From an uncultured Aquimarina sp. (lineage in GTDB: Bacteria; Bacteroidota; Bacteroidia; Flavobacteriales; Flavobacteriaceae): a stretch of DNA of 64,000 bases. The notes below the pieces were generated by a model. It saw nothing but the letters and a program-made list of their open reading frames with translations, did not search any database and was not told the DNA's origin. The stretch lies in the NCBI GenBank assembly GCA_947502885.1, contig CANNBP010000002.1:434001-498000 (forward strand), given 5' to 3'. Made by a program: the position numbers and the translations under genes. This document shows, in pieces, positions 1-9,795 of this stretch (positions within the stretch are counted from its first letter, which is position 1; every line of letters begins with the position of its first letter).

Positions 1-876
1 GTTCCGGTTCAAGGAAATAATGATCTGTTAAGTATTACTCAACCAGAAGCTATAAAAGAGGTGCATCGATTGTATTTTGAAGCAGGAGCGGATATTGTAG
101 AAACAAATACATTTTCGGGTACAACAATAGCTATGGCGGATTATGAAATGGAAGATTTGGTGTATGAACTTAATTATCAATCCGCAAAAATAGCCAAAGA
201 GGTTGCAGAAGAATTTGCGATAAAAGAACCTAATAAACCTAGATTTGTGGCCGGATCAATCGGGCCTACAAATAGAACAGCTAGTATGTCACCAGATGTA
301 AATGACCCTGGTTATCGGGCGGTTACTTTTGATGAATTAAAAATTGCTTACAAACAACAAGTAGAGGCTCTTATAGATGGTGGGGCAGATATCTTATTGG
401 TAGAAACTGTTTTTGATACTTTAAATGCCAAAGCAGCATTATTTGCCATTGAAGAAGTAAAAGATGAAAGAACTATAGATATCCCTATCATGGTTAGCGG
501 TACCATAACAGATGCCAGTGGTAGAACATTGTCTGGGCAGACTGCAGAGGCGTTTTTAATATCAGTATCTCATATTCCAATGTTATCTGTTGGGTTTAAT
601 TGTGCTTTAGGGGCAAACCAACTTACACCTCATTTAGAGGTGCTTGCACAAAAGGCAGAATTTGGTGTGTCTGCTCATCCAAATGCGGGTTTACCTAATG
701 CGTTTGGAGAATATGATGAAACTCCAGAGCAAATGGCATCTCAAATAAAAGAATATCTAGATAAAAGTTTAGTAAATATTATAGGAGGGTGTTGTGGTAC
801 AACACCAGAACACATTCAGGCAATTGCAGATTTGGTGAAAGAATATAAACCAAGGAGAGTAGAAGTTACAGTTTAA
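1..876 (+). CDS. metH: Methionine synthase, homocysteine-binding half (5' end outside window)
   Basis: The reading frame is open from the first base, so the true start lies upstream; 291 codons plus the stop are visible. The protein is the homocysteine S-methyltransferase domain that activates homocysteine on zinc for methylation by methylcobalamin. The zinc cysteines are recognisable in [12 protein letters not shown] and in the [10 protein letters not shown] motif near the C-terminus, and [11 protein letters not shown] is typical of the barrel. The protein ends soon after this domain, whereas E. coli MetH continues into the pterin domain. The next gene begins 3 nt after the stop in the same frame and supplies all remaining MetH domains. 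The two products are therefore expected to work as one enzyme. Confidence 0.95.
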   Translation, partial: VPVQGNNDLLSITQPEAIKEVHRLYFEAGADIVETNTFSGTTIAMADYEMEDLVYELNYQSAKIAKEVAEEFAIKEPNKPRFVAGSIGPTNRTASMSPDVNDPGYRAVTFDELKIAYKQQVEALIDGGADILLVETVFDTLNAKAALFAIEEVKDERTIDIPIMVSGTITDASGRTLSGQTAEAFLISVSHIPMLSVGFNCALGANQLTPHLEVLAQKAEFGVSAHPNAGLPNAFGEYDETPEQMASQIKEYLDKSLVNIIGGCCGTTPEHIQAIADLVKEYKPRRVEVTV

Positions 877-879
877 GTT

Positions 880-3573
880 ATGGCTAATAATACAACAGAA
901 CGATATTTGAAATTATCTGGATTAGAACCATTAATCGTTACTCCCGAAACGAATTTTATCAACGTAGGAGAGCGAACCAATGTTGCCGGATCTCGTAAAT
1001 TTTTAAGGTTAGTAAAAGAAGAAAAGTTTGATGAAGCTCTTGATATTGCTAGGCATCAAGTAGAAGGAGGAGCCCAGGTCATTGATATTAATATGGATGA
1101 TGGGCTTATAGATGGTAAAGAAGCTATGGTGAGATTTCTTAATCTTATTATGGCAGAACCAGATATTGCTCGAGTACCTATAATGATTGATAGTTCTAAG
1201 TGGGAGATTATCGAAGCTGGTTTACAGGTGGTTCAAGGTAAGTGTGTCGTGAACTCGATTAGTTTAAAAGAAGGTGAAGAAGAGTTTATAGCACATGCCA
1301 AAGCTATTAAACGATATGGAGCAGCAGTTATAGTAATGGCTTTTGATGAGGTTGGTCAGGCAGATAACTATGAACGCCGTTTGGAAATTTCTAAAAGATC
1401 TTATGATGTTCTCGTTAATAAAGTGAATTTTCCTCCAGAAGATATCATTTTTGACTTAAATATATTTCCTGTAGCGACAGGAATGGATGAACATCGTAAA
1501 AATGCCGTCGATTTTATAGAAGCAACAAGGTGGGTGAGAGAAAACCTTCCGCATTGTAGTGTAAGTGGTGGAGTGAGTAATGTATCCTTCTCTTTTAGAG
1601 GGAACAATGTTGTTAGAGAAGCAATGCATTCAGTGTTTTTATATCATGCTATTAAAGCAGGTATGAACATGGGAATTGTAAACCCAGCAATGCTCGAGGT
1701 ATATGATGATATACCAAAAGATTTATTAGAGTATGTCGAAGATGTGATTTTAAATAGGCGGGACGATGCTACAGAAAGATTACTCGATTTTGCTGAAACC
1801 GTAAAAGGCACAAGTAAGGAAAGGACGGTAGATTTATCTTGGAGAGAAGAACCTTTGCAAGATAGGATTACTAGAGCTCTTGTTAAAGGGATCGATCAAT
1901 ATATAGAAGAAGATGTTGAGTTGGCTAGACAAAGTGTAAGTAAGCCAATAGAGGTGATCGAAGGGCATTTAATGACGGGTATGAATGTGGTAGGAGATCT
2001 ATTTGGATCCGGAAAAATGTTTTTGCCTCAAGTAGTAAAATCAGCTCGAGTAATGAAAAAAGCTGTAGCCTATTTGCTTCCGTTCATAGAAGAGGAAAAG
2101 AAGAAAAACCCGAAATCAGCTCAAGGTAATAGCTCCAATGGACGTATCTTAATGGCTACTGTTAAAGGAGATGTACACGATATTGGTAAGAATATTGTTT
2201 CTGTTGTTTTAGGGTGTAATAACTACGAGATTGTAGATCTTGGAGTAATGGTTCCTCCAGAAAAAATAATTCAGACCGCAATAGACGAAAAAGTTGATAT
2301 TATTGGGTTAAGCGGACTGATCACACCTTCTTTAGATGAAATGGTTTATTTGGCTAAAGAAATGGAACGTAAAGATTTCGATGTTCCTTTGTTAATAGGA
2401 GGAGCAACAACATCAAAGGCGCATACAGCGGTAAAAATTGATCCACAATATAAGAATGCTGTAGTGCATGTTAATGATGCTTCAAGAGCAGTAACAGTTG
2501 TGGGTGACTTGCTTAATAAACGAAGTAACCAAAAATATGTTGGTGACCTTAAAGAAGACTATGAAAAGTTTAGAGAAGGGTTTTTAAAAAGAACCAAAAA
2601 GAAGGAATATTTAAGTATTGAAGCAGCGCGAAAAAATAAATATAAAATCGATTGGTCTGTAAATGAAATTAAGAAGCCTAACAAATTAGGAATTCAAGTA
2701 ATTTCAGATTTTGATATAAAGAAATTAGAACCTTATATTGATTGGACTCCTTTTTTTAGGTCATGGGATTTACATGGTAAATATCCAGATATCCTCACAG
2801 ACAATGTTGTCGGAGAACAAGCAACGGTTTTGTTTAAAGATGCAAAAGAGTTATTGAAAAAGGTTTTTGAAGAGAAATTATTAGGAGCAAAGGCTATTTA
2901 TGGGTTGTTTGAAGCTAATACTGTAAATGATGATGATATTGAAGTGGTAACAGAGAATGGTGATTTTCAATTTAGAACCTTAAGACAACAATTAAAAAAG
3001 CATGCCGGCAAACCAAATTTTGCGTTATCAGATTTTGTAGCACCAAAAGAAACTAAAACTCAAGATTATATGGGGTGTTTCTGTGTGAGTACAGGGTTTG
3101 GTACAAAAGAGTTAGCAGAGGCTTATGAAGCAGATCACGATGATTATAACTCAATCATGATTAAAGCTTTAGCAGATCGATTGGCAGAGGCCTTTGCAGA
3201 GTATTTGCATGAAAAAATTCGTAAAGAAGATTGGGGGTATGCTAACAATGAAACTTTAACAAATACCGAATTAATCAAAGAGGAGTATAAAGGGATTAGG
3301 CCTGCACCTGGTTATCCAGCGTGCCCTGATCATTTAGAGAAACTTACAATTTGGGAAATACTAAAGGTTAAAGAAAATATTGGTGTAGAACTTACTGAGG
3401 GCTTAGCAATGTGGCCAGCGGCTTCTGTATCAGGATACTATTTTGCAAATCCAGAAGCTAGGTATTTTGGATTAGGAAAAATAAAAGAAGATCAAGTTAA
3501 AGATTTTGCAAAGCGAAAAAATATTGATTTTGAGTATGCCAAAAAATGGCTGAATCCAAACTTGTCTGAGTAG
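880..3573 (+). CDS. metH: Methionine synthase, pterin-, cobalamin- and AdoMet-binding half
   Basis: This 897-residue protein carries the MetH domains missing from the upstream gene. The methyltetrahydrofolate (pterin) domain spans about residues 20-280 ([16 protein letters not shown] at its start). The cobalamin cap helices lie at about 320-410. The B12 Rossmann domain contains [10 protein letters not shown], with the cobalt-ligating His near residue 432. The AdoMet reactivation domain occupies about 600-890 and includes [12 protein letters not shown]. It transfers the methyl group from methyl-THF to cobalamin and then to homocysteine held by the partner subunit. The ATG lies 3 nt after the upstream TAA. 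MetF, which makes the methyl-THF substrate, is encoded 0.8 kb downstream. Confidence 0.97.
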   Translation: MANNTTERYLKLSGLEPLIVTPETNFINVGERTNVAGSRKFLRLVKEEKFDEALDIARHQVEGGAQVIDINMDDGLIDGKEAMVRFLNLIMAEPDIARVPIMIDSSKWEIIEAGLQVVQGKCVVNSISLKEGEEEFIAHAKAIKRYGAAVIVMAFDEVGQADNYERRLEISKRSYDVLVNKVNFPPEDIIFDLNIFPVATGMDEHRKNAVDFIEATRWVRENLPHCSVSGGVSNVSFSFRGNNVVREAMHSVFLYHAIKAGMNMGIVNPAMLEVYDDIPKDLLEYVEDVILNRRDDATERLLDFAETVKGTSKERTVDLSWREEPLQDRITRALVKGIDQYIEEDVELARQSVSKPIEVIEGHLMTGMNVVGDLFGSGKMFLPQVVKSARVMKKAVAYLLPFIEEEKKKNPKSAQGNSSNGRILMATVKGDVHDIGKNIVSVVLGCNNYEIVDLGVMVPPEKIIQTAIDEKVDIIGLSGLITPSLDEMVYLAKEMERKDFDVPLLIGGATTSKAHTAVKIDPQYKNAVVHVNDASRAVTVVGDLLNKRSNQKYVGDLKEDYEKFREGFLKRTKKKEYLSIEAARKNKYKIDWSVNEIKKPNKLGIQVISDFDIKKLEPYIDWTPFFRSWDLHGKYPDILTDNVVGEQATVLFKDAKELLKKVFEEKLLGAKAIYGLFEANTVNDDDIEVVTENGDFQFRTLRQQLKKHAGKPNFALSDFVAPKETKTQDYMGCFCVSTGFGTKELAEAYEADHDDYNSIMIKALADRLAEAFAEYLHEKIRKEDWGYANNETLTNTELIKEEYKGIRPAPGYPACPDHLEKLTIWEILKVKENIGVELTEGLAMWPAASVSGYYFANPEARYFGLGKIKEDQVKDFAKRKNIDFEYAKKWLNPNLSE

Positions 3574-3694
3574 AACAAAAGAAGTGTGTTGTTAAATTGT
3601 TGACGAATAAAAGTTATTCAAACGTATTTTGAAGAAGGCTGAATGAAGGGTAGGATTGATTGTATACAATTAAAACTTAAATGAAAAATAGACC

Positions 3695-4174
3695 ATGAAT
3701 AGAGAAGAGTTTGTATATCGATATAATGAAATATTTCAAGGAGTACCATGGTATGGGACTTCATTGTTGGAGTCACTAGATAAGGTGCCTTTAAATTTCT
3801 GGAATAAGAAACCATATGAAGGCGCACGATCTATAAGTGAATATGTAGGGCATTTAGTCAATTGGAGAAAGTTTGTTATTGAAAAATTAAAGAGTAATAA
3901 GAGTTTCAATATTGAGATGAATACAAAAGAGGATTGGGGGGATGAGGTAATTATTGAAAATAAAGAAGCTATAGATCGGTTTCTAGGTGAACTAAAAGAT
4001 ACACAATACCAAATTAGTGAAATGGTGTTATCTAAGAATGAAGAATGGTGTGGTCAAAATGTACCTGGTAAAACATATACAAATGCATACATGTTAGAAG
4101 GTATTTTGCAGCATGATATATATCATTTAGGGCAATTAAATTTGATAAATAGCCAGTTAAAAAGATTAAAATAG
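3695..4174 (+). CDS. DinB-superfamily protein
   Basis: This 159-residue protein has the four-helix DinB_2/YfiT-like pattern. A first metal-binding His is at about residue 53 (EYVGHLVNW) and an HDIYH motif lies near the C-terminus, as in enzymes that bind a metal through three His. Family members include mycothiol- and bacillithiol-dependent transferases and stress proteins, but the substrate here cannot be read from sequence. It has no signal peptide and is presumably cytosolic. It sits between metH and metF in the same direction with gaps over 100 nt, so co-transcription is uncertain. The start ATG is the only reasonable one. Confidence 0.8.
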   Translation: MNREEFVYRYNEIFQGVPWYGTSLLESLDKVPLNFWNKKPYEGARSISEYVGHLVNWRKFVIEKLKSNKSFNIEMNTKEDWGDEVIIENKEAIDRFLGELKDTQYQISEMVLSKNEEWCGQNVPGKTYTNAYMLEGILQHDIYHLGQLNLINSQLKRLK

Positions 4175-4315
4175 TGTTTTTTTGCATGAAGGTTAGTAAT
4201 GACATCTTTTTTTATTTTTTTTTCTGAGTTTTCCTAAAGAATAGTAGATAAAAAAGATATAACGAATAGCCCGACCATAGTATAGTGAAGGCATGTCAAA
4301 AGACAAAAAAGGTAA

Positions 4316-4345
4316 ATTTTGCTTAGGCAAAACGTATAGAAATAC
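4316..4345 (+). other. Two-hairpin element before metF (copy 1)
   Basis: The stem TTTTGC-TTAG-GCAAAA (4317-4332) is perfect. It is followed after one base by GTAT-AGAA-ATAC (4334-4345). The element ends 7 nt before the metF ATG. A 15-base block, ATTTTGCTTAGGCAA, recurs at 21502-21516 before dtd, also followed by a second small hairpin of different sequence. It may be a leader RNA structure or a short dispersed repeat. Chance cannot be excluded in such AT-rich DNA. Confidence 0.35.
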
Positions 4346-4352
4346 ATAATTG

Positions 4353-5306
4353 ATGAAAGTAACAGATCACATAAAAAATGCAAAAGGAAAAACATTATTT
4401 TCTTTTGAATTGATTCCGCCACAAAAAGGAAGAAGTATTCAGGAATTATATAATAATATCGATCCGTTAATGGAGTTTAAGCCTCCTTTTATAGATGTAA
4501 CCACATCACGTGAAGAATATATCTATATAGATAGAGAAGGTTTACTAGATAAAAAATTAACTCGAATGCGTCCTGGTACTGTTGGGATTTGTGCATCAAT
4601 TAAACATAAATATAATGTAGATACAATCCCTCATGTACTTTGTGGAGGTTTTACCAAGGAAGAAACAGAGTATTTGTTGGTAGATTGTCATTACTTAGGA
4701 CTTGATAATGTCATGGCGTTAAGAGGCGATGCTAGAAAAGAAGAAAAATATTTTGTGCCAACAAAAGGAGGGCATAGTTATTCTAATGAGTTGGTAGCGC
4801 AAATTGCAGACATGAATAATGGTAAATTTTTGCATGAAGTGATCGAAAAAGGTAGTGAGTCAGACTTTTGTATCGGTGTGGCGGGTTACCCAGAAAAACA
4901 CCTAGAGGCTCCATCTATGGATGCTGATATTAGAAGACTTAAGGACAAAGTAGATGCTGGAGCAGATTATGTAGTTACACAAATGTTTTTTGATAATAAA
5001 AAATACTTTGCCTTTGTTAAAAAGGCAAAAGAAGCCGGAATTGATGTGCCAATTATTCCAGGAATTAAACCAATAGCAGTAAAACGCCACTTGCAACTAT
5101 TGCCTCAAGTATTTAGACTTGATATGCCTGATGAATTAGTGAGTGCGGTAGAAAAATGTAAAAATAATGCAGAGGTTAGAGAAGTAGGTGTTGAATTCGC
5201 GATTCAACAATCTAAGGAACTCATGGAATCTGGAGTGCCTGTGCTACATTATTACTCGATGGGTAAATCTGATAATATTAAAAAAATAGCTAAAGAAGTG
5301 TTCTAA
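4353..5306 (+). CDS. metF: Methylenetetrahydrofolate reductase
   Basis: This 317-residue (beta/alpha)8 flavoenzyme reduces 5,10-methylene-THF to 5-methyl-THF, the methyl donor for the methionine synthase encoded upstream. Family marks include the N-terminal FSFELIPPQKG with the catalytic Glu, DVTTSREEY, NVMALRGDARKEE, CIGVAGYPEKH and GADYVVTQMFFDNKKY. Length is close to bacterial MetF (about 300). I start at the ATG at 4353. A TTG one codon upstream also leaves the frame open but would add nothing conserved. The gene is monocistronic-looking: 178 nt separate it from the DinB gene, and that gap contains the hairpin element. Confidence 0.96.
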   Translation: MKVTDHIKNAKGKTLFSFELIPPQKGRSIQELYNNIDPLMEFKPPFIDVTTSREEYIYIDREGLLDKKLTRMRPGTVGICASIKHKYNVDTIPHVLCGGFTKEETEYLLVDCHYLGLDNVMALRGDARKEEKYFVPTKGGHSYSNELVAQIADMNNGKFLHEVIEKGSESDFCIGVAGYPEKHLEAPSMDADIRRLKDKVDAGADYVVTQMFFDNKKYFAFVKKAKEAGIDVPIIPGIKPIAVKRHLQLLPQVFRLDMPDELVSAVEKCKNNAEVREVGVEFAIQQSKELMESGVPVLHYYSMGKSDNIKKIAKEVF

Positions 5307-5360
5307 AAACGATTAAAAAGTGTTTTTGAATATTATCTAATGCCATTTCAAAAGTATTCT

Positions 5361-5368
5361 TACTTTTG
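5361..5368 (+). promoter_or_regulatory. -7 element (TACTTTTG) immediately before the PagL-like gene
   Basis: TACTTTTG matches the Bacteroidetes -7 consensus TAnnTTTG. It ends only 4 nt before the ATG at 5373, so transcription from it would give a leaderless or nearly leaderless mRNA. No TTG lies at the usual -33 distance. Confidence 0.4.
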
Positions 5369-5372
5369 CCGG

Positions 5373-6473
5373 ATGATAAAAAGGATTTCCTTAGTTTTTG
5401 TAATTTTTGCTGGTTTTTGGGGCTATGCTCAAGAGAAAGCTAAAGCAAACTATGCTATAGATGTTAATAATTATTATGGTACCATTCTAAAGCATAATCC
5501 TGATATCTCTCATTTGATAACTGGCCATCCATCGGGAATGATTCTTTCGTTTCAGCGTAAAACATACGGTAAAGAAACGTGGCAAAGATTATTTAATGCG
5601 CCCGACTATGGAATTTCTTTTCTTTATCAAAATATGGATAACCAATATTTAGGAGAGAATTATGGGCTTTTTGTACATTGTAATTTTTACTTTTTGAACA
5701 GGTACTTGATGTTGCGTATTGGTCAGGGGGCAACTTATAATACGACTCCTTATGACGAAGACAAAAACTTTAGAAATGTCGCTTACGGAACCCATCTGAT
5801 GAGTGCAACCTATGCCTTGTTGAATTTTAAAAAAGAGAAGATTTTTAAAGGGCTAGGAGTGCAAGCAGGTTTGGGTGTAGTGCATTATTCAAACGGAAAT
5901 TCTAAAGCTCCTAATAAGAGTACAAATACACTGTTTCTTAATGCTGGTGTTACTTATGAATTGGATCAAAGTACTCAAGAATATATAAAGAAACAAAAAG
6001 GAGAAGTAAAAGGGGGAGAACCTTTAACTTATGGGTTTTTATTTAGAAGTGGGGTTAACGAAAGTGATGTTGTTGGATCAGGGCGATTTCCTTTTTATAC
6101 TTTAGGGGCATTTGCAGATAAAAGATTAAATAAGAAAAGTGCTCTTCAATTAGGAACAGAAGTGTTTTTTTCTAAAGCATTAAAGCGATACATCGATTTT
6201 AGAAAAGCTGGAGGGTTTAATGATGGGACTACAGGAGATGAAGACTCAAAGCGTGTTGGTGTATTTTTGGGGCATGAGTTAAGAGTAAGTAAAATATCGG
6301 TAATGACTCAAATAGGATATTATGTTTATTATCCGTATGAGTATGAGGGGCAAACTTATCTTAGAGCCGGAGTTGGGTATTATATCACGAAAAATATTAC
6401 CGGAGCTATAACAGTGCGATCTCATGCAGCCAAGGCAGAAGTGATGGAGTTTTCTGTAGGTTATAGGTTTTGA
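5373..6473 (+). CDS. PagL-like lipid A deacylase / acyloxyacyl hydrolase family outer-membrane protein
   Basis: This 366-residue protein is predicted to be exported: MIKRISLVFVIFAGFWGYAQ is a signal peptide ending before EKAKA. The rest alternates short beta strands rich in Tyr, Phe and Gly and ends in EFSVGYRF, typical of an outer-membrane barrel. The motif VVHYSNGN contains the His-x-Ser-Asn pattern of the PagL family, in which His and Ser catalyse removal of the 3-O-acyl chain of lipid A. It is longer than Pseudomonas PagL (about 170 residues), as is usual for this Bacteroidetes group. An ATG 33 nt upstream would place extra residues in front of the signal peptide, so I prefer 5373. Activity is inferred. 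Confidence 0.75.
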   Translation: MIKRISLVFVIFAGFWGYAQEKAKANYAIDVNNYYGTILKHNPDISHLITGHPSGMILSFQRKTYGKETWQRLFNAPDYGISFLYQNMDNQYLGENYGLFVHCNFYFLNRYLMLRIGQGATYNTTPYDEDKNFRNVAYGTHLMSATYALLNFKKEKIFKGLGVQAGLGVVHYSNGNSKAPNKSTNTLFLNAGVTYELDQSTQEYIKKQKGEVKGGEPLTYGFLFRSGVNESDVVGSGRFPFYTLGAFADKRLNKKSALQLGTEVFFSKALKRYIDFRKAGGFNDGTTGDEDSKRVGVFLGHELRVSKISVMTQIGYYVYYPYEYEGQTYLRAGVGYYITKNITGAITVRSHAAKAEVMEFSVGYRF

Positions 6474-6540
6474 GATGGATAGACTGTGAATAATGGCTAA
6501 AAGATTAAACTAGATAAAGGCTTTTAATAATATAAAAAGT

Positions 6541-7287
6541 GTGATACGATATATATTACTTATTGGAATTATTTTGTGCTGGGGTTGTGATTCTGAAAAT
6601 GCACCCGATTGTTTTCAGCGAACAGGTAAGGTCATTCAAAAATCAGTTACTGTTTCTGATTTTAAAAAGATTTTAGTGAATCCAAATATAGAATTGATAG
6701 TACAACAAAAAGAAACTACTTCGGTTATAATAGAAACAGGGGATAATCTTGTTGATGAGGTTACTGCAGTTGTAAATGATGGGCGTCTGGTCCTTAGTAA
6801 TACTAATGATTGTGCCTTTTTTAGGGATTTTAATCAAACAAGAGTATTTGTTACGGCTCCTGATATAAGTGAAATAAGAAGTGCAACACAATTCGATATT
6901 TCTTCAAAAGGGGTGTTGAGGTATGATAATCTAAGTGTTATTTCAGAAGATTTTATTGAAGAATCTGGAAATACCACCGGTACATTTCATTTAAAGATAC
7001 AAGGAGAAAGCTTAAGCGTATTAGGTAATAATATTGCCACTTTCTTTATTGAAGGAGAAGTTACTTCTTTACAGGTGAATTTTGCTTCAGGAACTGGAAG
7101 ATTTGAAGGCGCTAAGTTAGAAGCAAAAAATGTAAACGTTAGTCATAGAGGGGCTAATAAAGTTATAGTAAACCCTATCGAGTCTATAAAAGGAGAAATA
7201 AGAAGTACAGGAGATATTATTGCCGTAAATCGCCCAATGGTAATAGATGTTCAAGAATTCTTTACAGGTAGACTGATATTTGAATAA
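6541..7287 (+). CDS. DUF2807 (head GIN domain) lipoprotein
   Basis: This 248-residue protein starts at GTG, with no in-frame ATG before the preceding stop. It has a lipoprotein signal (hydrophobic stretch then CWGC, Cys at about residue 16). The remainder is beta-rich and repetitive, with the DUF2807 pattern of short strands such as VTAVVNDGRLVLSN and VFVTAPDISEIRSA, predicted to form a beta-helix in the envelope. Its function is not known in this family. It lies 67 nt downstream of the PagL-like gene in the same direction, so the two may be co-transcribed. Confidence 0.8.
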   Translation: MIRYILLIGIILCWGCDSENAPDCFQRTGKVIQKSVTVSDFKKILVNPNIELIVQQKETTSVIIETGDNLVDEVTAVVNDGRLVLSNTNDCAFFRDFNQTRVFVTAPDISEIRSATQFDISSKGVLRYDNLSVISEDFIEESGNTTGTFHLKIQGESLSVLGNNIATFFIEGEVTSLQVNFASGTGRFEGAKLEAKNVNVSHRGANKVIVNPIESIKGEIRSTGDIIAVNRPMVIDVQEFFTGRLIFE

Positions 7288-7334
7288 GGTCTACGCAAAA
7301 AAAATAGACTCATAAAATAAACCCAAAAAAGCCA

Positions 7335-7357
7335 ATATACACGGGTCTTGTGTATAT
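7335..7357 (+). terminator. Hairpin after the DUF2807 gene
   Basis: ATATACAC and GTGTATAT form a perfect 8-bp stem around the 7-nt loop GGGTCTT. An AT-rich stretch follows rather than a clean T run. It may end the upstream transcript or belong to the leader of the kinase gene. Confidence 0.35.
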
Positions 7358-7434
7358 AATATTTATATTTATTGGTGAATTTATTGATTACCCCTTCGTA
7401 AACATGTGTCATGATGTAGCCTTAAGGATATGTT

Positions 7435-9360
7435 ATGATAAAAAAACAAAAAGAGATAGTTGACTCTGTGCTGGATGGAGAAGAGAATTATCTAAAAAAA
7501 GAGCTTTACAATTTAATTAAGCAAGAAGATGCTATATTTGATTTTCTTCAAAGTGCAGCGATTGATGGTCTTTGGTTTTGGGATTTGAATCGCCCAGAAA
7601 ATGAATGGATGAATGCAAAGTTCTGGACCACCTTGGGATATGATCCCAGTAAAATGCCACATAAATCTTCTGCTTGGCAAGATATTATCTTTAAAGAAGA
7701 TTTAAAAAATGTCTATGAAAACTTTGCTAGGCATGTAGAGGATCCAACATATCCTTTTGATCAAGTAGTTAGGTATCATCATAAGTTAGGATATACTGTA
7801 TGGATCCAGTGTAGAGGAATTGTTTGGCGTGATAATAAGGGAAAACCAAGTAAGATGCTTGGAGCGCATACAGATATAACAAAACTTAAAAAAGCCGAAG
7901 AAAGTTTGCGTAAACAAATTAACTCTTTTCAGCATATAATTGATGGTACCGATATGGGTACCTGGCAATGGAATATACAAACAGGAGAAGTGGTTTTTAA
8001 TGAAAAATGGGCTAATATAATAGGATTCTCTTTGAAAGAGTTGTCCCCTATATCTATAGATACTTGGATGAAGTATGCACACCCAGATGATTTAAAAAGA
8101 TCTAATGAATTATTACAAGATCATTTTGCAGGCAAAACCGAAGTGTATGAGTTTGAGGCCAGAATGAAACATAGATCAGGAGAATATATATGGGTATTGG
8201 ATAAAGGAAAGGTAGTGAGTAGAGATGCGCAAGGTGATCCAGAATGGATGATTGGTTCGCATCAAGAAATTACTAAAAAGAAAAAAGACCATGAAAGAAA
8301 TAAACTGTTTATAGAGCAAGCACCTAGTGCAATTGCTATGTTCGATATTGAGATGTGTTATTTAGCTGCTTCTCAAAAATGGTATGAAGTTTATGATATA
8401 AAAGATAATAATGTAATAGGCAAGTCATACTATGATGTGCGTAAGGGATTGGGACAAGAAATTGTAGCTATTCATCAAAGGTGTCTTAAAGGAGAGGTGA
8501 TTAGAGATCATGAAAAAGAGGTTAAGAAAGAAAATAGACCCACAAAATGGCTTTTATGTGAGTATAGACCATGGTATTCTGACGAAAGCAAAATAGGTGG
8601 AATAATAATTCATACTGCAGATATTACTAAGATAAAAAGAGAAGAAGAATTGCAATCTCTTCTAGAGGTTACTAAGGATCAAAATAGGAGATTAAAGAAT
8701 TTTGCTCATATAGTTTCGCATAACCTTAAATCACACTCGGGTAATTTTGAAATGTTGTTAGATTTATATATTCAAGAAAACCCCCATGTAGAGGAAAATG
8801 AGATAATTCAATTGTTTAGAAAAGCATCTCATAACCTGTCAGATACAATTTTGCACTTAAATGATGTAGTTCAAATAAATACAACCCTTGATGAAAACCT
8901 AAAACCTATCCAGTTAAAACAGATTATTGATAAAGTGACTCGAACAGTTTCTGCTTTTGCTATAGAGTCAGATGTTAAGATTAGTAATAATGTTAAAGAT
9001 AATATTGAGGTATTGGCCATACCGGCGTATTTAGATAGTATTTTGCTTAACTTTATAACTAATGGTATTAAATATAGGTCTAACAAAAGAGAAAGTTTTA
9101 TAGCCCTTTCGGCGGTAGAGAGTGATAAATATATAGAGTTAACTATAGAGGATAACGGTTTGGGAATAGATTTAGAAAAGCATAGATCTAAACTTTTTGG
9201 GATGTATAAAACATTTCATCCTAATATTAGTAATTCGAGAGGTATAGGGTTGTTTATAGCTAAAAATCAAATTGAAGCAATAGGAGGAGATGTTGATGTA
9301 GAAAGTAATATCGATTGTGGAACCATTTTTAAAATTTATTTTAGACATGAAAAAAATTAA
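7435..9360 (+). CDS. PAS-domain sensor histidine kinase
   Basis: This 641-residue soluble kinase has no membrane segment. Three PAS domains follow each other (about residues 45-155, 165-285 and 290-400); the first two end in the PAC-like sequences GAHTDITKLKKAEE and GSHQEITKKKKD. A dimerisation helix carries FAHIVSHNLKSH, with the phosphorylated His at about 429. The HATPase domain shows NFITNGIKY (N box), EDNGLGID (G1), KLFGMYKTFH and GIGLFIAKNQIEAIGG (G2). It probably autophosphorylates in response to a cytoplasmic cue such as redox state or a ligand. The receiver gene overlaps its 3' end by 14 nt, so the two should form one phosphorelay pair. Confidence 0.93.
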   Translation: MIKKQKEIVDSVLDGEENYLKKELYNLIKQEDAIFDFLQSAAIDGLWFWDLNRPENEWMNAKFWTTLGYDPSKMPHKSSAWQDIIFKEDLKNVYENFARHVEDPTYPFDQVVRYHHKLGYTVWIQCRGIVWRDNKGKPSKMLGAHTDITKLKKAEESLRKQINSFQHIIDGTDMGTWQWNIQTGEVVFNEKWANIIGFSLKELSPISIDTWMKYAHPDDLKRSNELLQDHFAGKTEVYEFEARMKHRSGEYIWVLDKGKVVSRDAQGDPEWMIGSHQEITKKKKDHERNKLFIEQAPSAIAMFDIEMCYLAASQKWYEVYDIKDNNVIGKSYYDVRKGLGQEIVAIHQRCLKGEVIRDHEKEVKKENRPTKWLLCEYRPWYSDESKIGGIIIHTADITKIKREEELQSLLEVTKDQNRRLKNFAHIVSHNLKSHSGNFEMLLDLYIQENPHVEENEIIQLFRKASHNLSDTILHLNDVVQINTTLDENLKPIQLKQIIDKVTRTVSAFAIESDVKISNNVKDNIEVLAIPAYLDSILLNFITNGIKYRSNKRESFIALSAVESDKYIELTIEDNGLGIDLEKHRSKLFGMYKTFHPNISNSRGIGLFIAKNQIEAIGGDVDVESNIDCGTIFKIYFRHEKN

Positions 9361-9751
9361 CCTTACTTGTATAATTGATGACGATCCTATTTTTGTTTTT
9401 GGAATTAGGAAGGTGATGGAATTGATAAATTTCTCTGATGGAATAATGGTATTTAAAAATGGACAAGATGCCTTAGATAATTTAAGGCCAATTATTTTGT
9501 CAAAAGAAAAATTACCAGATATTATTTTACTAGATCTTAATATGCCTGTTTTAGATGGCTGGCAATTTTTAGAGGAATTCATTAAAATACCTTGCGATAA
9601 AAAGATCATCATATATGTAGTGTCATCGTCTATTAACCAAGAAGATGTATTAAGAGCTAAGTCTTATAAAAGTGTTAGCGATTATATTGTGAAACCAGTA
9701 ACTATAGATAGACTTAAAGAGGTTTTGTCTAATTTTGAAAAAGTTTCTTAG
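9347..9751 (+). CDS. Single-domain response regulator
   Basis: This 134-residue protein is a stand-alone receiver. The acidic cluster IIDDDP is at residues 9-14, the phospho-acceptor Asp is at 63 (IILLDLNMPVLDGWQFL), the Ser/Thr is in VVSSSINQ, and the conserved Lys is in YIVKPVT. No output domain follows. I start at the internal ATG MKKINLTCIIDDDP. The longer frame from 9317 would extend inside the kinase gene without family support. The 14-nt overlap with the kinase suggests translational coupling. The downstream partner is not evident: it could be another kinase, a phosphotransfer protein, or a protein acted on by binding. Confidence 0.9.
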   Translation: MKKINLTCIIDDDPIFVFGIRKVMELINFSDGIMVFKNGQDALDNLRPIILSKEKLPDIILLDLNMPVLDGWQFLEEFIKIPCDKKIIIYVVSSSINQEDVLRAKSYKSVSDYIVKPVTIDRLKEVLSNFEKVS

Positions 9752-9795
9752 ACAGAATTGTAAACTAAAAAAGTCAATATTTATTCAAATATTTT

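Noticed and set aside
874..879. Sequencing error separating the two metH halves
   Set aside because: Split metH genes occur in flavobacteria as far as I know, and the second half has its own ATG; raw reads would settle it.
4175..4352. Possible SAM or cobalamin riboswitch before metF
   Set aside because: I could not fit the known conserved cores (for example a B12 box or SAM-I/SAM-II pseudoknot) to this stretch; only short hairpins are visible.
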